Below the pieces are notes generated by a model. That model ran no database searches, had not been told where the DNA came from, and worked only from the letters and a program-made list of their open reading frames with translations. A stretch of DNA of 10,233 bases from Alphaproteobacteria bacterium (GTDB taxonomy: Bacteria > Pseudomonadota > Alphaproteobacteria > Sphingomonadales > Sphingomonadaceae), in assembly GCA_005882415.1 (NCBI GenBank), contig VBAE01000263.1, positions 1 to 10,233 of the forward strand, given 5' to 3'. The number at the start of each line of letters is the position of its first letter. The first letter of the stretch is position 1. A program made the position numbers and the translations under genes. This document shows positions 8,265 to 10,233 of this stretch, piece after piece.

Positions 8265-9038
8265 GTGTATCTCGACCTGTTCCGGCTCGACGGCCGCACC
8301 GCCTTCGTCACCGGCGGTGCGCAAGGCATCGGCCTTGCGGTGGCGGAAGCCCTTGCGGAGGCCGGCGCGATAGTGACGATCGGCGACCTCAGCGAGGCGT
8401 CGCTCGAGGAGGCCGCAGCCAGGCTGAAGGCGCGCGGATATGAAGTGGGCACGGCCGTGCTCGACGTGACCGATCCGGGCCGCGCCGCCGTGGTCGCCGA
8501 CGCGTTCGTAAATCGCCGCGGCAGGGTCGACATCCTCGTGAACAATGCCGGGATCGCCCGAAGCGATACGGCCGCCGAGGAGGTGGAGGACGAGCATTGG
8601 CGCCATGTGATCGACGTAAACCTCAACGGGACCTTCTGGTGCGCCCGTGCCTTCGGCCGGCACATGCTGGCGGCGGGCAAAGGGGCGATCGTGAATGTCG
8701 GTTCGATGAGCGGGTTCATCGTCAACCGGCCCCAGCCGCAGAGCTATTATAATGCGTCGAAGGCGGCCGTTCACCAGCTGACCAGGTCTCTTGCCGCCGA
8801 ATGGGCGAGCCGCGGAGTCCGGGTCAACGCCGTCGCGCCGACCTATATCGCCACCCCGCTCAATGCCTTCGCGGACCAGGAGGGCGAGATGTACCGCCGC
8901 TGGATCGACGGCACGCCGATGGGGCGGCTCGGAACGCCGGAGGAAGTCGCTTCCGTCGTCCTGTTCCTGGCGTCGGACGCGTCGAGCCTGATGACCGGAA
9001 GCATCGTCCTGGCCGATGGCGGCTACACCTGCTGGTAG
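8265..9038 (+). CDS. Short-chain dehydrogenase/reductase, galactitol dehydrogenase-like
   Basis: A 257-residue classical SDR, full length. It has the Rossmann motif 'TGGAQGIG' (16-23), Asp41 at the end of beta-2 (favours NAD over NADP), 'NNAG' (93-96), and a catalytic set Asn119, Ser147, Tyr162, Lys166 ('YNASK'). The segments 'FRLDG' (6-10), 'GSMSGFIVNRPQ' (146-157), 'AVHQLTRSLAAEW' (168-180), 'TPMGR' (217-221) and the terminal 'DGGYTCW' resemble, from memory, Rhodobacter galactitol dehydrogenase and related polyol/secondary-alcohol SDRs. The substrate here is therefore probably a polyol or secondary alcohol but is not proven. The GTG start is set by a strong Shine-Dalgarno site 7 nt upstream. 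The gene lies 12 bp after the broken esterase, most likely in the same operon. It would act in the cytoplasm on the alcohol or keto product of the pathway. No active-site residue is missing. Confidence 0.9.
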   Translation: MYLDLFRLDGRTAFVTGGAQGIGLAVAEALAEAGAIVTIGDLSEASLEEAAARLKARGYEVGTAVLDVTDPGRAAVVADAFVNRRGRVDILVNNAGIARSDTAAEEVEDEHWRHVIDVNLNGTFWCARAFGRHMLAAGKGAIVNVGSMSGFIVNRPQPQSYYNASKAAVHQLTRSLAAEWASRGVRVNAVAPTYIATPLNAFADQEGEMYRRWIDGTPMGRLGTPEEVASVVLFLASDASSLMTGSIVLADGGYTCW

Positions 9039-9125
9039 CTGCACCGATCGGCACAAGGAACGAGCGGTTGCGCATACTCGCCGACCTTTCAGATAGGTAA
9101 GGACTCATCTAGCTCCGATCCAACG

Positions 9126-9140
9126 CCCGCTTAAGCCGGG
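9126..9140 (+). promoter_or_regulatory. Imperfect palindrome upstream of the TonB receptor gene
   Basis: GCTTAAGC (9129-9136) is a perfect 8-bp palindrome, flanked by CCC on the left and, after one unpaired c, GGG on the right. It lies 20 nt before the receptor ATG, in the leader. It could be an operator or a small hairpin; the sequence alone does not decide. The SDR-receptor gap (9039-9160) holds no other clear element, and no strong -35/-10 pair was seen. Confidence 0.25.
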
Positions 9141-9147
9141 ACGACCT

Positions 9148-9153
9148 GGGGAG
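9148..9153 (+). promoter_or_regulatory. Ribosome binding site of the TonB receptor
   Basis: GGGGAG lies 7 nt before the ATG at 9161. An in-frame ATG at 9155 sits too close to this site, so 9161 is preferred. Confidence 0.65.
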
Positions 9154-9160
9154 AATGACT

Positions 9161-10233
9161 ATGCGCACCGCCACCCTATTGCTCGCCGGAAGCATTCTCG
9201 CTTCTGCCGCACCCGCCTTCGCCCAGGGTCAGCCGAGCGTATCGCCGGATCCGACGGCGCCCGAGCAGGCCGCCGCGGCGCCGACCGAGGCCCAGCCCGA
9301 ACAGGCGGGCGGCGACATCGTGGTGACCGCCCGCCGCCGCGAGGAGTCGCTCAAGAATGTTCCGATCGCCATCACCGCGATCACCGGCGACCGGCTGAGG
9401 GAATTGCAGGTCAATTCGGTGAAGGACGTCGCGAATTACACCCCCGGCCTCAACATCAATTCCGACTCGGTAGGGCGCGCATTCGTCTCGATCCGCGGTA
9501 TCGGAACCACCCTGATCGACACGGTCCAGCCCGGCGTCGGCATCTTCATCGACGGTATCTATCAGCCCAATACCAGCTATCTGAACTCGCCCATCGTGGA
9601 CGTCTCCCGGATCGAAGTCCTGCGCGGGCCGCAAGGTACCCTGTTCGGCAACAATACCCTGGGCGGTGCCATCAACGTCATCACCCGCCAGCCGAGCAAC
9701 GAGTGGACCGGCCGCGCCGACGCGGCTTATGCCGGCCCCGACGATTATCAATCGCTGTCGGGAAGCGTGAGCGGCCCGGTCGTCACCGACGTGCTTCAGT
9801 TCCGCATCGGGGCTGCCTATCACAAGCAGGACGGCTTCATGGTGAACACCTTGACGCCGGGCGACATGAACCCGCTCCGGCAGGAGAGCGTCGGCGGCAC
9901 CCTTCGCTTCACCCAGGCACACGGCGCGGTCTTCACGCTCAACCTCAACTACGATCAGACCTATGGCGGAAGCACCGCCTACAACCATGTCTCCGGCCCC
10001 ACCGACTACCGGCTGGATGGCGCGACGAACGTCCTCAACCGGTCGAAGATCGACTATTATGGCGCCAATCTGAAAGGGGAGTTCCAGGTCGATCCGCTGA
10101 ATACGAAGATTACGGCGGTGGCGGCCTATAACCGGAAGAACCTCTCCGCAGTCAGCGACGGCGACTTCGGCCCGGTCGACCTGCTCCGGTCCAACGGCAC
10201 GTCGCGCCTGGTCACCAAGACCGGCGAGCTGCG
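9161..10233 (+). CDS. TonB-dependent outer-membrane receptor, 3'-partial
   Basis: The open frame runs from the ATG at 9161 off the window end, giving 357 complete residues without a stop. Residues 1-21 form a signal peptide (Arg2, hydrophobic core, 'APAFA' cleavage site before Gln22). A Pro/Ala/Glu/Gln-rich linker follows, then the TonB-box region 'DIVVTARRREE' (about 52-62). The plug domain comes next, with 'VPIAITAITGDRL', 'FVSIRGIG', 'GVGIFIDGIYQ', 'IEVLRGPQGTLFGNNTLGG' and 'AINVITRQP', and then the first beta-barrel strands. Full-length members are about 700-900 residues, so more than half of the barrel lies beyond the window. The receptor imports a substrate across the outer membrane using TonB energy. 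Its place after the esterase and SDR suggests it takes up the compound they process (siderophore uptake is an alternative). The 122-bp gap from the SDR leaves open whether it has its own promoter. Confidence 0.93.
   Translation, partial: MRTATLLLAGSILASAAPAFAQGQPSVSPDPTAPEQAAAAPTEAQPEQAGGDIVVTARRREESLKNVPIAITAITGDRLRELQVNSVKDVANYTPGLNINSDSVGRAFVSIRGIGTTLIDTVQPGVGIFIDGIYQPNTSYLNSPIVDVSRIEVLRGPQGTLFGNNTLGGAINVITRQPSNEWTGRADAAYAGPDDYQSLSGSVSGPVVTDVLQFRIGAAYHKQDGFMVNTLTPGDMNPLRQESVGGTLRFTQAHGAVFTLNLNYDQTYGGSTAYNHVSGPTDYRLDGATNVLNRSKIDYYGANLKGEFQVDPLNTKITAVAAYNRKNLSAVSDGDFGPVDLLRSNGTSRLVTKTGEL

Noticed and set aside
7257..9056. A 599-codon open frame on the minus strand opposite the esterase and SDR
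   Set aside because: No domain is recognisable, and it spans two genes with clear catalytic motifs on the + strand.

Overview
The window is GC-rich, densely coding bacterial DNA, most likely from an alphaproteobacterium of the Sphingomonadales type. The pointers are a TonB-dependent receptor with a 'DIVVTARRREE' TonB-box region, codons strongly biased to G/C at the third position, and a catabolic mix of esterase, SDR and FMN-dependent hydroxy-acid dehydrogenase. The lineage is inferred from protein style only; there is no rRNA or other marker.

Left part (1-1636, + strand): the 3' portion of a divergent cytochrome P450-like gene. It enters from outside the window and is broken by a frameshift near 1225-1262. 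It overlaps tail to tail, by 16 bases, with a 975-residue minus-strand gene (1621-4548). That gene encodes a class III nucleotide cyclase-like domain, an AAA/NACHT-like ATPase (Walker A and B visible) and a long TPR-like region, the architecture of large signal-transducing STAND-type regulators. Divergent from it, across a 140-bp intergenic region with a plausible sigma-70 promoter, lies a Crp/Fnr-family regulator (4689-5396) that keeps the cAMP-contact residues. The pair looks like a local cyclic-nucleotide or ligand-sensing module, but three substrate-binding positions of the cyclase domain are substituted.

Middle part: convergent to the crp-like gene is an FMN-dependent alpha-hydroxy-acid dehydrogenase (5524-6702, minus strand) of the lactate/mandelate dehydrogenase type, with all recognisable catalytic residues present.

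Right part: divergent from the dehydrogenase is a plus-strand run of three genes. The first is a type-B carboxylesterase (6827-8252) broken by a deletion of about 77 bp just before its nucleophile elbow. The second is an intact SDR (8265-9038) resembling galactitol dehydrogenase. The third is the first 357 codons of a TonB-dependent outer-membrane receptor (9161 to the window end). Together they suggest outer-membrane import of an ester or glycoside-like compound, ester cleavage, and oxidation of the released alcohol or hydroxy acid. The substrate cannot be read from the sequence.

No tRNA, rRNA, CRISPR array, insertion sequence or long repeat was seen. No intergenic gap exceeds about 140 bp. 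No clearly novel system is evident. The most notable points are the cyclase/Crp pair with its altered cyclase site, the odd heme loop of the P450, and the two broken genes.
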